DNA from: Sulfopaludibacter sp963835555
GTDB lineage: Bacteria; Acidobacteriota; Terriglobia; Bryobacterales; Bryobacteraceae
Assembly: GCA_963835555.1 (NCBI GenBank)
Contig: CAWIGC010000035.1
Coordinates: forward strand, 186,001 to 250,000
Reading direction: 5' to 3'
DNA length: 64,000 nt
Shown: in pieces, positions 25,262 through 36,500 of the stretch
How the letters are laid out: each line of letters starts with the position of its first letter
Numbering within the stretch: the first letter of the stretch is position 1
Translations under genes and position numbers: made by a program
Notes under the pieces: model-generated
What the model saw: only the letters and a program-made list of their open reading frames with translations
Database searches by the model: none
What the model was told of the DNA's origin: nothing

Positions 25262-28200
25262 ATGTGCCGCCTTACGTGCCTGATTTTGCTGTCTGCGCCC
25301 CTGTTTGCGCAAGGTGCTCATCTGCTTCTTCGTTCGCCCGCTTTGAGCCGCACACAGATCGTCTTTTCCTATGCGGGCGATCTGTGGAGCGTACCTCGTG
25401 ATGGCGGTGAGGCCCGCCACTTGACCACCGGCGCGGGCGACGAAAGCAATCCGGTCTTCTCCCCCGATGGCTCGATGATCGCCTTCACCGGCCAGTACGA
25501 CGGGAACTATGATGTGTTTGTGATCCCCGCCGAGGGAGGCGTGCCCAAACGTCTGACCTGGCATCCCGATTCCGACCACGCGGTGGGCTGGACTCCGGAC
25601 GGCAAGCGGGTCTTGTTCTCGTCCCGCCGCGACAGCGGCACCGATGCGATCCACTTGTTCACGGTGTCCGCGGACGGCGGATTTCCGGAAGAGTTGCCCC
25701 TTCCCAACGGTGAATCCGGCTCTTACTCGCCGGATGGTACGCATCTGGCCTATGTGCCGCTGTTTCAGTGGCAGCAGGCCTGGAAGCGGTACCGCGGCGG
25801 CCAGACAAAAAAGATCTGGCTGGCCAACCTGGCCGACTCGGGTGTAACGGCCATACCGCGAGAGAATTCCAACGACTTCAACCCTATGTGGGTGGGAGAC
25901 AAGGTGTACTTTCTGAGCGACCGCAACGGGCCAGTAACCCTGTTCAGCTACGATACACGCACAAGACAGGTGAAACAGTTGGTGGAGAATCACGGTCTGG
26001 ATTTCAAGAGCGCCTCGGCGGGGCCGGGCGCGCTCGTTTATGAGCAGTTCGGATCGCTGTTTCTGTACGATTTACGTTCCGGCCAATCTAAGGCGGTCCC
26101 TGTGCGGCTGGCCGGCGACTTACAGGAAATCAGGGTTCATTATGTGAACGTGGCCAAGCGCCTGAGGGCGCCGGACCTTTCGCCGACGGGCGCCCGCGCC
26201 GTATTCGAGGCGCGCGGTGAGATTGTCACGGTGCCGGCGGAGAAGGGAGATGCCCGGAATATCAGTCAGACCGCCGGAGCGAACGAGCGCGGCCCCGTCT
26301 GGTCGCCGGACGGGCAAAACATCGCCTATCTTTCCGATGAGAGCGGCGAGTATCGGTTGTATCTGCGCAGTCAGGACGGTACAGGAGAAGTGAAGAAGAT
26401 CAGCCTGGGCAAGCCGGCGTTTTACTCTTCGCTGGAATGGTCGCCAGACGGCAAGAAGATCCTGTATGTGGACAATCATCTGCACCTTTGGTACATGGAC
26501 CTGGAGCAGCAAAAGCCGGTCTTGGTGGACACCGGTCAATATCAGGGCGGCAGCGATTTCTCCCCATCCTGGTCGCCGGATAGTAAGTGGATTGCTTATA
26601 CCAAAGAGTTGAAAAGTCACATGAGTGCAGTCTTCCTTTACTCACTTACCGATTCGATGGCAAACCAGGTAACTGACGGCATGAGTTTGGCCGCGTCGCC
26701 GGTATTCGACCGGGAAGGGAAGTATCTTCACTTTCTGGCCAGCACGAATGCCGGTCCTTCGAGCGAGCCGGATGTCGGTAACTTCTCGCGGCCCGTGACT
26801 TATAGCGCCTATCTCATGGTGTTAGCGAAGGATCAGGCGTCTCCCTTCGCGCCACAGAGCGACGACGAGAAGAAAAAGGAGGAAGCTAAGAAAGAGGATA
26901 AGGATAAAGACAAGGACAAAGAGAAGGAGAAAGCCGAAGCAGTCCCGACCAAAATCGATCTCGAAAATATCGGACAGCGCATTCTGTCGCTGCCCTTACC
27001 CCCGAAGCGCTATACCGCTATCGCCGTGGGAAAGCCCGGCATTGTTTTCATTGTGGAAACGCCCGCGCCTCAGGCCGGCGGAGAAGACGGCGCCACGATC
27101 CAGCGCTACGATCTGAACAAGCGCAAAGGCGACGTGGCCCTGCGCAACGTCCAGCAGTTCACCGTATCTTTCAATGGCGAGAAGATGCTATACCGGCAGG
27201 GAGACAAGTGGATCATCTCCGCTGCCGCGGACAATTCCGACCCAAAGGAATTGAAGACCGGCGATCTGCAAGTGCGGGTGGATCCCCCCGCCGAGTGGAA
27301 ACAGATGTATCACGAAGCATGGCGTATCGTGCGGGACTTCTTCTACGATCCCAATTACCACGGTTTGGATCTGCAGGCGGCCGAAGAGAGGTACTCGGTA
27401 TACCTGCCAGGAATCGCTTCGCGCGACGATTTGAACTACCTGTTCACCGAGATGCTGGGAGAGTTGACCGTAGGTCACGAATTCATCGGCGGCGGCGATA
27501 CACCCGACGTCAAGCGCATTCCCACCGGCCTTTTGGGCGCGGATTACAAAGTCGAGCAGGGACGCTATCGTTTCGCCCGCATCTACAATGGGGAGAATTG
27601 GAACCCCGGAACCACCGCCCCATTAACTCAACCGGGTGTCAACGTGTCCGTGAGCGACTATCTGCTGGCGGTCAATGGGCGGGAAGTGCGGGCGTCCGAT
27701 GATCTATACAGTCTTTTTGAAATGACCGCGGGAAAAGCCACGATTTTACGGGTGGGTGCGAATGCCACTGGCGCGAATGCTCGCGATGTGACCGTGGTTC
27801 CGATCGAGGACGAGCACAACCTGCGGCATTTGGCGTGGGTAGAGGACAACCGCCGCAGGGTGGATGAATTGTCCGGCGGCCGCGTGGCATACGTCCATAT
27901 GCCCGATACGGCGGGCGCCGGCTATACCAGCTTCACCCGGTATTTCTTCGCTCAAGTGGGCAAAGAGGCTGTGATCATCGACGACCGTTTCAATCACGGC
28001 GGCAGCCTGGCAACCGACATCGTCGAGTACCTGCAGCGCAAGCCGATGAGTTACATTACATTTCGCGATGGCGCCGACTGGGAACAGCCGCAAGGCGCGA
28101 TTTTCGGACCCAAGGTGATGATCACCAATGAATTCGCGGGCTCGGGCGGCGATGCGATGCCCTGGTATTTCCGGCGCGCCGGCGTCGGCAAACTGGTGGG

Positions 28201-28486
28201 CATGAGAACCTGGGGCGGACTGGTGGGGCTAGCTGGCTTTCCCGATCTCATGGACGGCGGCGTGGTCACTGCTCCCAACGCGGCGATCTGGAACCCGAAC
28301 GGGACCTTCGACGTGGAGAACCACGGCGTGACTCCGGATATCGAAGTGGACATGGATCCCGCGCTGGTGCGTCAGGGACACGATCCGCAACTCGAAAAGG
28401 CCGTGGAGGTGATCATGGCCCAACTTCCCAAAGAGTCGCCGGCTCCGCTCAAGCACCCGGCGTACCCGAACTATCACAAGAAGTGA
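25262..28486 (+). CDS. Tricorn-type S41 peptidase with beta-propeller and PDZ
   Basis: A 1074-residue exported protein: signal peptide (MCRLTCLILLSAPLFAQG), a long beta-propeller of PD40/WD40-like blades (repeats such as NPVFSPDGSMIAF, GWTPDGKRVLFSS, GPVWSPDGQNIAYLS, SLEWSPDGKKILY), and a charged Lys/Glu/Asp linker near residue 535. A C1 helical domain, a PDZ domain and the S41 catalytic core follow, with the nucleophile in EFAGSGGDAMPW. Tricorn proteases degrade peptides; the bacterial homologues are periplasmic. About the usual length for the family and intact. Convergent with the acetamidase-like gene, 6 bp apart. Confidence 0.93.
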   Translation: MCRLTCLILLSAPLFAQGAHLLLRSPALSRTQIVFSYAGDLWSVPRDGGEARHLTTGAGDESNPVFSPDGSMIAFTGQYDGNYDVFVIPAEGGVPKRLTWHPDSDHAVGWTPDGKRVLFSSRRDSGTDAIHLFTVSADGGFPEELPLPNGESGSYSPDGTHLAYVPLFQWQQAWKRYRGGQTKKIWLANLADSGVTAIPRENSNDFNPMWVGDKVYFLSDRNGPVTLFSYDTRTRQVKQLVENHGLDFKSASAGPGALVYEQFGSLFLYDLRSGQSKAVPVRLAGDLQEIRVHYVNVAKRLRAPDLSPTGARAVFEARGEIVTVPAEKGDARNISQTAGANERGPVWSPDGQNIAYLSDESGEYRLYLRSQDGTGEVKKISLGKPAFYSSLEWSPDGKKILYVDNHLHLWYMDLEQQKPVLVDTGQYQGGSDFSPSWSPDSKWIAYTKELKSHMSAVFLYSLTDSMANQVTDGMSLAASPVFDREGKYLHFLASTNAGPSSEPDVGNFSRPVTYSAYLMVLAKDQASPFAPQSDDEKKKEEAKKEDKDKDKDKEKEKAEAVPTKIDLENIGQRILSLPLPPKRYTAIAVGKPGIVFIVETPAPQAGGEDGATIQRYDLNKRKGDVALRNVQQFTVSFNGEKMLYRQGDKWIISAAADNSDPKELKTGDLQVRVDPPAEWKQMYHEAWRIVRDFFYDPNYHGLDLQAAEERYSVYLPGIASRDDLNYLFTEMLGELTVGHEFIGGGDTPDVKRIPTGLLGADYKVEQGRYRFARIYNGENWNPGTTAPLTQPGVNVSVSDYLLAVNGREVRASDDLYSLFEMTAGKATILRVGANATGANARDVTVVPIEDEHNLRHLAWVEDNRRRVDELSGGRVAYVHMPDTAGAGYTSFTRYFFAQVGKEAVIIDDRFNHGGSLATDIVEYLQRKPMSYITFRDGADWEQPQGAIFGPKVMITNEFAGSGGDAMPWYFRRAGVGKLVGMRTWGGLVGLAGFPDLMDGGVVTAPNAAIWNPNGTFDVENHGVTPDIEVDMDPALVRQGHDPQLEKAVEVIMAQLPKESPAPLKHPAYPNYHKK

Positions 28487-28492
28487 CCGAGT

Positions 28493-29497
28493 CTATTTGA
28501 AGATACTCTTGGGAATCATGGCGTGGACGCCCTTGGTGCCGTCTACGGCCTGGGTGACATTGAAATCCACCGCTACACTGCAAAGCGCGTAGGCGTCTTC
28601 GCGGGAGAGGTGTTTTTCGGTAACCAGGAAGTCGATGGCTTCGCGCACGGCGAGAATCAGCGCCTGCGTAAGGTCCTCGTCCAACCCCATTGCGATCCAG
28701 TGAGTCGGCGTTTCGGCGCGCGGCCATTTCAGGTGCATGTCTTTGCGCACGATGAACTGGAACGTACCCACCAGCGACGTCTCCATCGCGGTGATATCGA
28801 CCTCACCGTTGCCCTGGCCGGCGTGACCGTCGCCCACTTCGAAGAGCGCGCCCTTCACGTGCACGGGGATGAACAGCCTGGTGCCCACGACGAGATCTTT
28901 GTTGTCGATGTTGCCGGCGTGTTCTCCGGGAGGTGCACTGTTTACGCGGCCTTTAGAGGGGTCTGGTGCTACCCCCATGCTACCGAAGAACGGGTGCAGC
29001 GGAATCTCTATATTGTCGGCGAATTCGGCCACGTTGCGTTTCATGTCCAGGGGAATGATTTTGGTTCGGCCCTGCTGGAAATCCGTTCGCGGCAGAACGC
29101 CTCGCTGGGGGCTGAAGCCGTTGGAGGCGTAGGGTGTGGATAGGTCGATCTTCTGAATACGCACCTCCAATACATCCCCGGGCTCAGCATCTTCAATATA
29201 GATGGGGCCGGTGAGGATGTGGCCGCCGGGACCTTTGGCGTCGCCGGTCACGTCGGCATAGATTCTCTTTAACTCGGGTTGGATATCCTCGTCCTTTACG
29301 CCGGCACGCGCCAGGGAAACAGGACTACTGGTGGTCATGGTTTGCACCGAAACGGTATCGCCGGATTTGATGCGCAACACCGGCTTGGCTTCGGACCAAT
29401 AATATCCCCAGGCCACAGTAGCCGGCGTGGCTTTGAGTTGGTAATCCGCTGCATGGACCGCGGTAAGCGCCGTCAGCAAAGCAAGAAGGAGTTTCAT
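28493..29497 (-). CDS. Exported acetamidase/formamidase-family protein
   Basis: A 334-residue protein with a signal peptide (MKLLLALLTALTAVHA). Typical FmdA/AmdA blocks are present: GGHILTGPIYIEDAEPGDVL, HPFFGSMGVAP, the metal/active-site stretch PPGEHAGNIDNKDL, then EVGDGHAGQGNGEVDITAME and LCSVAVDFNVTQAVDGTKG. The family hydrolyses short-chain amides to ammonia and acid; the exported form suggests a periplasmic role and the natural substrate is uncertain. Divergent from the O-antigen ligase gene across 74 bp. Confidence 0.9.
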   Translation of the reverse strand: MKLLLALLTALTAVHAADYQLKATPATVAWGYYWSEAKPVLRIKSGDTVSVQTMTTSSPVSLARAGVKDEDIQPELKRIYADVTGDAKGPGGHILTGPIYIEDAEPGDVLEVRIQKIDLSTPYASNGFSPQRGVLPRTDFQQGRTKIIPLDMKRNVAEFADNIEIPLHPFFGSMGVAPDPSKGRVNSAPPGEHAGNIDNKDLVVGTRLFIPVHVKGALFEVGDGHAGQGNGEVDITAMETSLVGTFQFIVRKDMHLKWPRAETPTHWIAMGLDEDLTQALILAVREAIDFLVTEKHLSREDAYALCSVAVDFNVTQAVDGTKGVHAMIPKSIFK

Positions 29498-29571
29498 GTT
29501 TATCCAGCGATTCTACCAGCATCGGCGCGCGCGTCGGAATCGCGCGAGTCTGCCATACTGAAGGTTCGTTC

Positions 29572-30819
29572 ATGAACACAAAGGAATCGATACTCACCAG
29601 CAGCGCTGCCTGGCTGACGTTCGGGTCGGCGGTGGCGATCCTGTTGTCGATTGCGGCCTCACAGATTTTGTTGGGGTTGGCGCTGGCGGCGCTGTTGTTG
29701 TCCGGCGATCCGATTCGATTGCCGCGGATCCGTCTGGCTCTGGGCCTGTTTCTGGCCGGAACGGTGGTTGCGCTGCTCTTCTCCGGCGAGATTGCCCACG
29801 GCTTGCCGCAGATCCGGAAATTCTTTGTATTCACCGAATTGCTGGTAGTGTTCTCCTGTTTGCGTGACGCCGCGCTGATTCGATGGTTGTTCCTGGTTTG
29901 GGCGGGAGTCGGAAGCATCGACGCGTTGCGCGGCTTCGTCCAGTTCGCTGGCAAGATGCAGCAGGCTCACAGCCAAGGGCTGAGTATCTATCAGTATTAC
30001 GTAAATGAACGAATCACTGGTTTCACGAGTCATTGGAACACTTACTCAGCGGAAGAGATGTACGCGTTCATCATGATCTGCGCGTTTCTTTTCTTCTCTC
30101 CCGGTGCGCGGCGGCGTTCGTGGGTGTGGGTGCTCTGTGCCGCTCTAATTGCACTGGCCATTCTGCTGGCCGAGACGCGAGGCGTGTATGCAGCGGTTGC
30201 CGTGGCGGCTATGTATCTGCTGTGGTTCTGGAATCGGAAGTTGGTGTTACTGCTTCCGGTGCTGTCTGGAGTGCTGATTCTGGTTTCTCCTCCAGTGATA
30301 CGCGAGCGATTCAGTTCGTTTCTGAAGCCGCAGCAGGAGGACTCCAACACGTTCCGCAAAATCGCGTGGCGAAGCGGCATTCGGATGATTGAAGCTCATC
30401 CTTTGCTTGGGCTTGGGCCAGACGGTCCGAAATATCATTTCATGGAGTACATTCCGGAGGATGTTCCGCGCGCCAGTCTGCCATCGGGATTTTACGAGCA
30501 CGTCCACAATCTGTATCTGCAGTACGCCGCCGAGCGGGGCATTCCCGTTTTGCTTATTTTTCTTTGGATGATCGGCCAGATTCTGGTCGACTTCTTTCGG
30601 GGCGTACGGTCGCTGCCGCCGGGACGCAGCGACAAGCGGTTTCTACTGCATGGCGCCATTGCTGTGGTGCTTGCGGTTCTGGTGGAGGCGTTTGTGGAGG
30701 TGAATCTGGGCGACAGCGAGGTGCTCACAATGTTCCTGGTGGTGGTGGGATGCGGTTACCTTGCACTGGAGAAAGAGATCGTGTTCGATGGGCCGCCTAT
30801 CCAAGGTAACGCGAACTAG
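29572..30819 (+). CDS. O-antigen ligase / Wzy-type polymerase family membrane protein
   Basis: A 415-residue integral membrane protein with about ten helices (AVAILLSIAASQILLGLALA, LALGLFLAGTVVALLF, AYLLWFWNRKLVLLLPVLSG-like region, LLHGAIAVVLAVLVEAFVEV). The long periplasmic loop has the Wzy_C hallmarks RKIAWRSGIRMIEAHPLLGLG-like and FYEHVHNLYLQYAAERG, with the conserved His. Such proteins ligate or polymerise surface polysaccharide. The last 23 bp overlap the end of the convergent phage tail gene, showing that the particle cluster abuts a polysaccharide locus. Confidence 0.88.
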   Translation: MNTKESILTSSAAWLTFGSAVAILLSIAASQILLGLALAALLLSGDPIRLPRIRLALGLFLAGTVVALLFSGEIAHGLPQIRKFFVFTELLVVFSCLRDAALIRWLFLVWAGVGSIDALRGFVQFAGKMQQAHSQGLSIYQYYVNERITGFTSHWNTYSAEEMYAFIMICAFLFFSPGARRRSWVWVLCAALIALAILLAETRGVYAAVAVAAMYLLWFWNRKLVLLLPVLSGVLILVSPPVIRERFSSFLKPQQEDSNTFRKIAWRSGIRMIEAHPLLGLGPDGPKYHFMEYIPEDVPRASLPSGFYEHVHNLYLQYAAERGIPVLLIFLWMIGQILVDFFRGVRSLPPGRSDKRFLLHGAIAVVLAVLVEAFVEVNLGDSEVLTMFLVVVGCGYLALEKEIVFDGPPIQGNAN

Positions 30820-33526
30820 CCGATCTCCGTTCAAAAGGCAGAGGATAACCGATCAGGCAGAATTGATCCAGAGCAAACAGGACCACGGATTCCACCCCGG
30901 ACGCGATCGCCAGTTTCCGTTCCCTGTCCCAGGGTGTGGCGTAGTCGCCGATACCGACCAAATGGCTGGACCGACCGGGCGGAAAGCCGAGACCCGCCGG
31001 GAGTTGAATCGATTTCCTGGCATGGTCGAGGTCACGGTTGCCGGTGTAGGTGAAGTTTTCGGTCTTGAGGCAACTCAGATGTTCCGGAGTCCAGTAGGAA
31101 GTTGGATAATTGACGATGCGGTTCAGCGCCGTGTCATTCACGTCGGGCGGATACAGAACTTCAAACCGCGTACTTGGGTGTGAGTGCTTGACGGCGTCCA
31201 TAATGCCCTTGGTGAATTCTCCAATCAGCGACGCGAGGAAGGCACATTCGTCAGGATAGACGCCTGGATCGGCGTCCTGGCTGGCAATTATGGGCAATTC
31301 CCGGCCATATTGGGTCTGGAACGTGCTGGTGGTATGGGAATCGTAGAACGGCATGCCCGCGGGACTGGCAAAGTACCACCATTGGACCTCGCCGAATTGT
31401 AAGTATGGCTCGACCCCAGCGGTTTCCATCAGGGCCGCCATTGCGAGGTAGACTTGCTGCCAATATGCGGCGCTCGCCGGCGAAAAGTTGGTCTGCAATG
31501 CCGGTGTGTTGACCCAGACGGCGCTTCCGTCCGGATAACGCTGCGCGATCGCGGTAGATGTCGAATCGTCGCCGTTTCCCAATTCCGTGCTGAACGACGC
31601 CGTTACGGCGATGCCGTATGTCTTCAATGCCTGGAAAAGGCTAACGCTCCAATCGCGGCAAGCGCGGTTTATGGGAAGTAACTCCGTAAGATCTGTTAGC
31701 CACTTCCCATCATTCCCGCCGGTCAGCACTGTGCTGGCCGGGCTTGCAATGAACTGCGTACTATTGGTGGCGGCGGTGATGGAGATGCCGTTGCCGGCAG
31801 AACCCATGGCGCGGGCGGTGATTGTAAGAACCGGCCCATCCGCCTTAGCCCATACACCCGTCGATCCGGCATTGATGAGTAATGCAAGACAGGTTGGGAT
31901 GCTCTCCACGGTATCGCCGATCAAATTCAAATGGCTGATGGCTGTGCCCGCGATCGTGATCGAGGTAACCTTGCCAAATTCGGAAAGTCCGGTGAAAGTG
32001 ACGCTTGCGGAGGCGTAAGAATAACCCGACGCGCAGAGTTCGTAAAACCACAGCGCGCCTGCATAATGGTTGACCCGGCCGTGAAAGCCCAGAGCCTGAA
32101 TCAGCCAAGCCGTTCGTTCCGGTGCGATCGCAATGGAGTGCAGTGTGTCCCAGTCCGTTGCCAGGCTGGTCGCGGGCACCGGGGTACAAACAGGGATGCT
32201 GTCCGTAGGGACCGCCAATTCGAGGAAGTCGAAATAGAAATAGCTCCCTATCGGGCCGCTATGCGTGAATGTGACGGTGTGTTCCGACGCCCCCGAGAGT
32301 TGTCCCAGGGGAAGTCTCACCAATACGTCTTCGCCCGATAGTGTTCGGCGTTGATTTTGATAATAGGCCAACTGTAACTCGATGGCCTGGGTCACTCCGC
32401 CGTCAATCTGAACAGTCACAGCGGCTGCCGTGTCAGCGTATCGAGTGCCCAAATATAAATCGTGAGCGGCGGGCATGGTATACCTGCACGTCACGACATC
32501 GCCAGGAGCTGCAGTCCGGTGAATCGAACCGCCGGAGAAGTTGCCGTGGTCCGTGAACCATGTGCCCTGATAGGAAATCGCGCTGGAATCATCCTCAATC
32601 CGGCGAGTCCCGGGGCCGGCGACAGAATATGTGAGATTCGTCCCAGTCACGCTCCAATTGCTGATGACCACGGAGAACTCCGTGCGTTGAAAACGCCCCG
32701 GCTGCAAGTCAGCGGCCCAGGTCCAACGTAGCTTTCGCACATTCCCGGCAGGGACCGTGACCCCGTTGAGATCAACCATGTTGCCAAAGTTCAGATTCAC
32801 TTGCCAGCATGTGGGCGATGTCCCGCCTCTGAACATCGCCCACGCCGGCGCCCACGATTCCGTACATGCCCCGTGCACGGTTCCGTAAGCGCCAATTCGA
32901 TTTGCATTTGTGCCAGGCACTCCGATATAGGCGAGAGTGATTTGATTTCCGCTACCCGCTGCGATCACTCCGCCGGCCGCCTGATTCGCTGTTATGATCT
33001 CTGCCAGTGCACTCACTGCGCTGGCTAGGGTGTCAGTCGCCGAGAGCCGATAATTGAAGTGCTGATCGAGCCAGGATAACTCGATGTAGTCATCCCCAGT
33101 GACAGAGCCTTGCAACTCAAACCGGGCAGTTGGCGGCGAGTAGCTTCCGGCGCAGGGCGTCGCGTACTTTGCAAGGGAGACTTGGTACAACGTCTCGATA
33201 CCGCCAGAATCGGCCCAGACCCTCAGATAGGGCCAGTCCACGGTGGGCCAGAGAACAGAGTCGAAGGGAATGCAGTTCGTCCGGGTTTCCTGGTAAGACA
33301 GGGAGACCCCGCTCAAGTCGCCATCAGGCAGATTGCGTAGCAGCGGGTGTTCAAACACGTTGTCGCGGTTCCATTCCACGACCGCCCAGTCAGCCTGCTG
33401 CCGCCAGGAGCCGGAGACCCTGAAGCCCGTCTGGCTGGTGGCGCTGAGGGCCGCAATCGCTGAAGGTTGCAGGAAGTAGCACTGCAGGTCCCGATCGGGC
33501 CGTAATTTTGAAAGTTGGTCGCTCAT
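30797..33526 (-). CDS. Tail-fibre / glycoside-hydrolase-like particle protein
   Basis: A 909-residue protein from the ATG at 33526, which shares a base with the stop of the hub gene. The N-terminal 400 residues are beta-rich, with several carbohydrate-binding-like segments (TVQIDGGVTQAIELQLAY, then GSYFYFDFLELAVPT). The last 350 residues look like a TIM-barrel hydrolase: WDTLHSIAIAPERTAWLIQA, DWSVSLFQALKTYGIAVTAS, the possible catalytic Glu in PYLQFGEVQWWYF, and ASGVESVVLFALDQF. It probably recognises or cleaves surface glycan. Function is inferred from position after the hub and from fold-like patterns. Its 3' end overlaps the O-antigen ligase gene by 23 bp. Confidence 0.65.
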   Translation of the reverse strand: MSDQLSKLRPDRDLQCYFLQPSAIAALSATSQTGFRVSGSWRQQADWAVVEWNRDNVFEHPLLRNLPDGDLSGVSLSYQETRTNCIPFDSVLWPTVDWPYLRVWADSGGIETLYQVSLAKYATPCAGSYSPPTARFELQGSVTGDDYIELSWLDQHFNYRLSATDTLASAVSALAEIITANQAAGGVIAAGSGNQITLAYIGVPGTNANRIGAYGTVHGACTESWAPAWAMFRGGTSPTCWQVNLNFGNMVDLNGVTVPAGNVRKLRWTWAADLQPGRFQRTEFSVVISNWSVTGTNLTYSVAGPGTRRIEDDSSAISYQGTWFTDHGNFSGGSIHRTAAPGDVVTCRYTMPAAHDLYLGTRYADTAAAVTVQIDGGVTQAIELQLAYYQNQRRTLSGEDVLVRLPLGQLSGASEHTVTFTHSGPIGSYFYFDFLELAVPTDSIPVCTPVPATSLATDWDTLHSIAIAPERTAWLIQALGFHGRVNHYAGALWFYELCASGYSYASASVTFTGLSEFGKVTSITIAGTAISHLNLIGDTVESIPTCLALLINAGSTGVWAKADGPVLTITARAMGSAGNGISITAATNSTQFIASPASTVLTGGNDGKWLTDLTELLPINRACRDWSVSLFQALKTYGIAVTASFSTELGNGDDSTSTAIAQRYPDGSAVWVNTPALQTNFSPASAAYWQQVYLAMAALMETAGVEPYLQFGEVQWWYFASPAGMPFYDSHTTSTFQTQYGRELPIIASQDADPGVYPDECAFLASLIGEFTKGIMDAVKHSHPSTRFEVLYPPDVNDTALNRIVNYPTSYWTPEHLSCLKTENFTYTGNRDLDHARKSIQLPAGLGFPPGRSSHLVGIGDYATPWDRERKLAIASGVESVVLFALDQFCLIGYPLPFERRSASSRYLG

Positions 33527-36500
33527 CAAAGTCGAATCACCACCGTTAGGTCCGCGCCCGGGTATGTCTGCCCGACCAAAAGCACGGACAGGGTGATTTG
33601 CGCCTGTTGAGGCAGAGGCGCCAGACCGAACCCGCTCACACTGTTGGAGACGATCATTCCGGGTTCGAATATGCACTGGCAGTAAGGCGTGCCGTTTACG
33701 TTCACGCGGAACTCGACCGGCGTGTCGGCTGCCGTTCCGAGAACTCCGTATATGTCGCGCACGGAACATTGTGAATCCACCACAACGGCTGGCGTTGCCG
33801 ACTGGTCCACCGCCAGGTACCCATTGACTTGCAGTGAATATTGTCCACCTGCATAGGTCCGCAGGCCATTGTCAGAGGAGTGAGTCAGGAAGATAGAAGT
33901 GGGGGGACCATTGCCCTTTCGATTCGTTACGAAAAGCTGCGCACTGGCAATCCGGACATCCGGAAGTACAATCGGGAAGCTCCAATTACCGCTGTACGGA
34001 GTACCAAAAAACCTGTCCGGAAACGGCGCAATGACGGTTTTCGCCGTCAGATGATAGACCGCGGCGTCAGCAGGATGGGAAACAGGGTGAGTACCATGCA
34101 TACCGCGAATCACGGCATATAGGGCGCCGTCATTCGTGACGGCGGCCACTTGCATGACCTCCGCCTCGATCTGAATCATGGCACCCATCTGTGCCGTGCC
34201 TGGGGTGTTTAACGCTATCGCCGTGTCGATGCCGGCTACCTCAGTGGCCAGCATGAATGGTGTGACTCCCTGAAGTTCATCCCAACAATACACGGTGAGG
34301 GTGGCGGCCGAGACAGTTTGTGTATTCGTAAGGTCGCTAAATGAGACACCGCTCAGGCAGACTATACCGCCACCCGCGGTTGTCGAGAGGCCGAACAGAG
34401 CGGGCGCCGGAGGTATATCGGTATCTCCGTATCCTGACCCGCCGATTTGCCACGGAGTCACTGTGGAAAGTGCCGCCGAACACTCCACGTCGTTCACGTT
34501 GGCAGCCCTTCCGGTGATCTCTACCACCGCCCCGGACTGGTTCGGAATGGTGAATTGCACGGGGCTGCTTTTGGTGAGTGCTCCGAAATGCCATCCTGCT
34601 TCTGCAATTGCAAAAAAGCTGGTTGCATCGGGCTCCACGGCCCATGGTCGTACGAGCGTCACGGTGGTTGCGTCATTGGCGGCGACACACTGTTCCTGCC
34701 CGGCTCCGGTTCCGCGAGTGATCCGCACGTTCATTCCCCTGTAAGCATTCACGGCCATCGCGAGCGTCTGATTTCCCAATGTGTTCGGGGAATGAATACT
34801 CACAGGAGTTTCGGGCTGAAGTTCCATGCGCCAGTAGAAATTCGCATGGTCGAAATTGGAATCGGGTGGCGCAATGAGTTGATCGGGCAACCCGTCGTCC
34901 ACGAATCGAGGCGCGATCGGTTGATTCGAAGAAATCCGAAACAGCGCGGCCGGTGTGGTTCCGCGATAGACGTGAAACGAGGCCGTACCGGAAGCAAAGC
35001 TTAGCTCTAAAAGCGTCACCTGACTGTTGTCACTAAGCACAACGGCTCGAATCAGAAATGACAGGGGACTCTCGTTACCCGCACCATCCGCCGCCGAGAC
35101 GGCATAGTAGAGGTGGACGCCGCCTTTCAGTGTGCCACCGGTGCCAATCTCGGGCGTCAGTCCGACGAGAGGTACGCCCGGCCCCGCCGACCCTGGTGAG
35201 GCCGGCGCAATGAAGCTCACACGTACTGTGGATTGCACCGTTCCATCACCGCTGGTTGAATCGGACTCTGCGATGCCAAACTGAATGTCGCCATTACCGT
35301 CTAACATGCTACCAAGCAAGGGTCGCGGAAGACCCACTCCAATGTTGCCCTGCTGTGAGCAACCCGCCGCCAGGGTTGGTTGCCCATTCGAGTCGGCATA
35401 CCAGGCATCGTCGTGGATTTGCGCGGTGATGGTCGCGGTGCGGTAGTTTGTGGCGGGCGATATCTTCCGCACACGAAACGGCTGCCGGATGAACCCCTCT
35501 TTGAGATAAGTGAGGGTGATCAAATCGCCGGGCCGGATTCCAAAGCCTTTAACGCTGGTTTCGAATACGACGCAGGTGTTGCCTTGAACTGACTGATCCA
35601 GATTGAACTTGAGAATCCGACCGGCCTGATCGTAGTTGGCAATTCCGGCGGCCATTAGGGTCGTAGAGACCTGTTGACCGGCCAGAGCCACATCGGCGGG
35701 GTCAACTATGGAATAACTGTCCTGCTGATAACCGTTCAGGGCGTCCTGGAATTCCACGGTGTAGCAGTTTGGTGTGTCTGCAATCGATCTCGAGGAAACA
35801 GTTATGCTCGGCTCACCATTCTGGCGGCGGAGGATTCCGGAAAAGCCATTGCTGCCATCCCCGAATTCATAACTCGGCCAGCCGCCATTGAGGGTTTGAG
35901 TGCTATTCGACCACGGGGGCCGTGAGGGCTGTTGCAGTGCTGCGGTGTTCTGTACTTCCAACTGCAAGAGGCCATTCGCGCCATACGTCAGATAGAGGCG
36001 AGCGGCATTGCGTATGCCGCGAATCACGTCGCCGGCGCTTTTCCGCTTTTGGATCGCGACATTGCACTGAAAACGGGAAATGGTGATTGCGTTTCCGTTC
36101 AAATCGATCGCGGAGATGGGAGTTTCGCAGTATGCCGCCGCCGCGGCGAAACTCGTAAGGTCGAGTTCATCCGTGGTCCAGCCGCTGCGGCGAAGAAGAT
36201 CCAACAATATCCACGCCGGATTGTTCGAAAACTGATCGCCGACATAGGTCCCATCCGTTCCGTAGACCGGAACCAGCAGACCCTGCACCAACACTTTCAC
36301 ATTTGGCAGCGAATTGCCGTCGTTCAACGAGTTCGGGACAACTACTGACAAGTACGCCATGCTGCCATAGGGGTCGCCGGCAGGATTGCCGTCGCCGTCT
36401 ACGAAGTTGCCGTCGCACGCTCCATCCCGGGCTCCGAGTGTGGGGATGTTGTACCACCCGGTACCCGTCATGTTCGTGCCGGACACGCCCGCGGGAATCT

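Noticed and set aside
24038..25993. 651-codon version of the VWFA-like gene
   Set aside because: The extra 270 codons run antisense through the start of the S41 peptidase gene and are not protein-like; the GTG at 25177 before the export signal is preferred.
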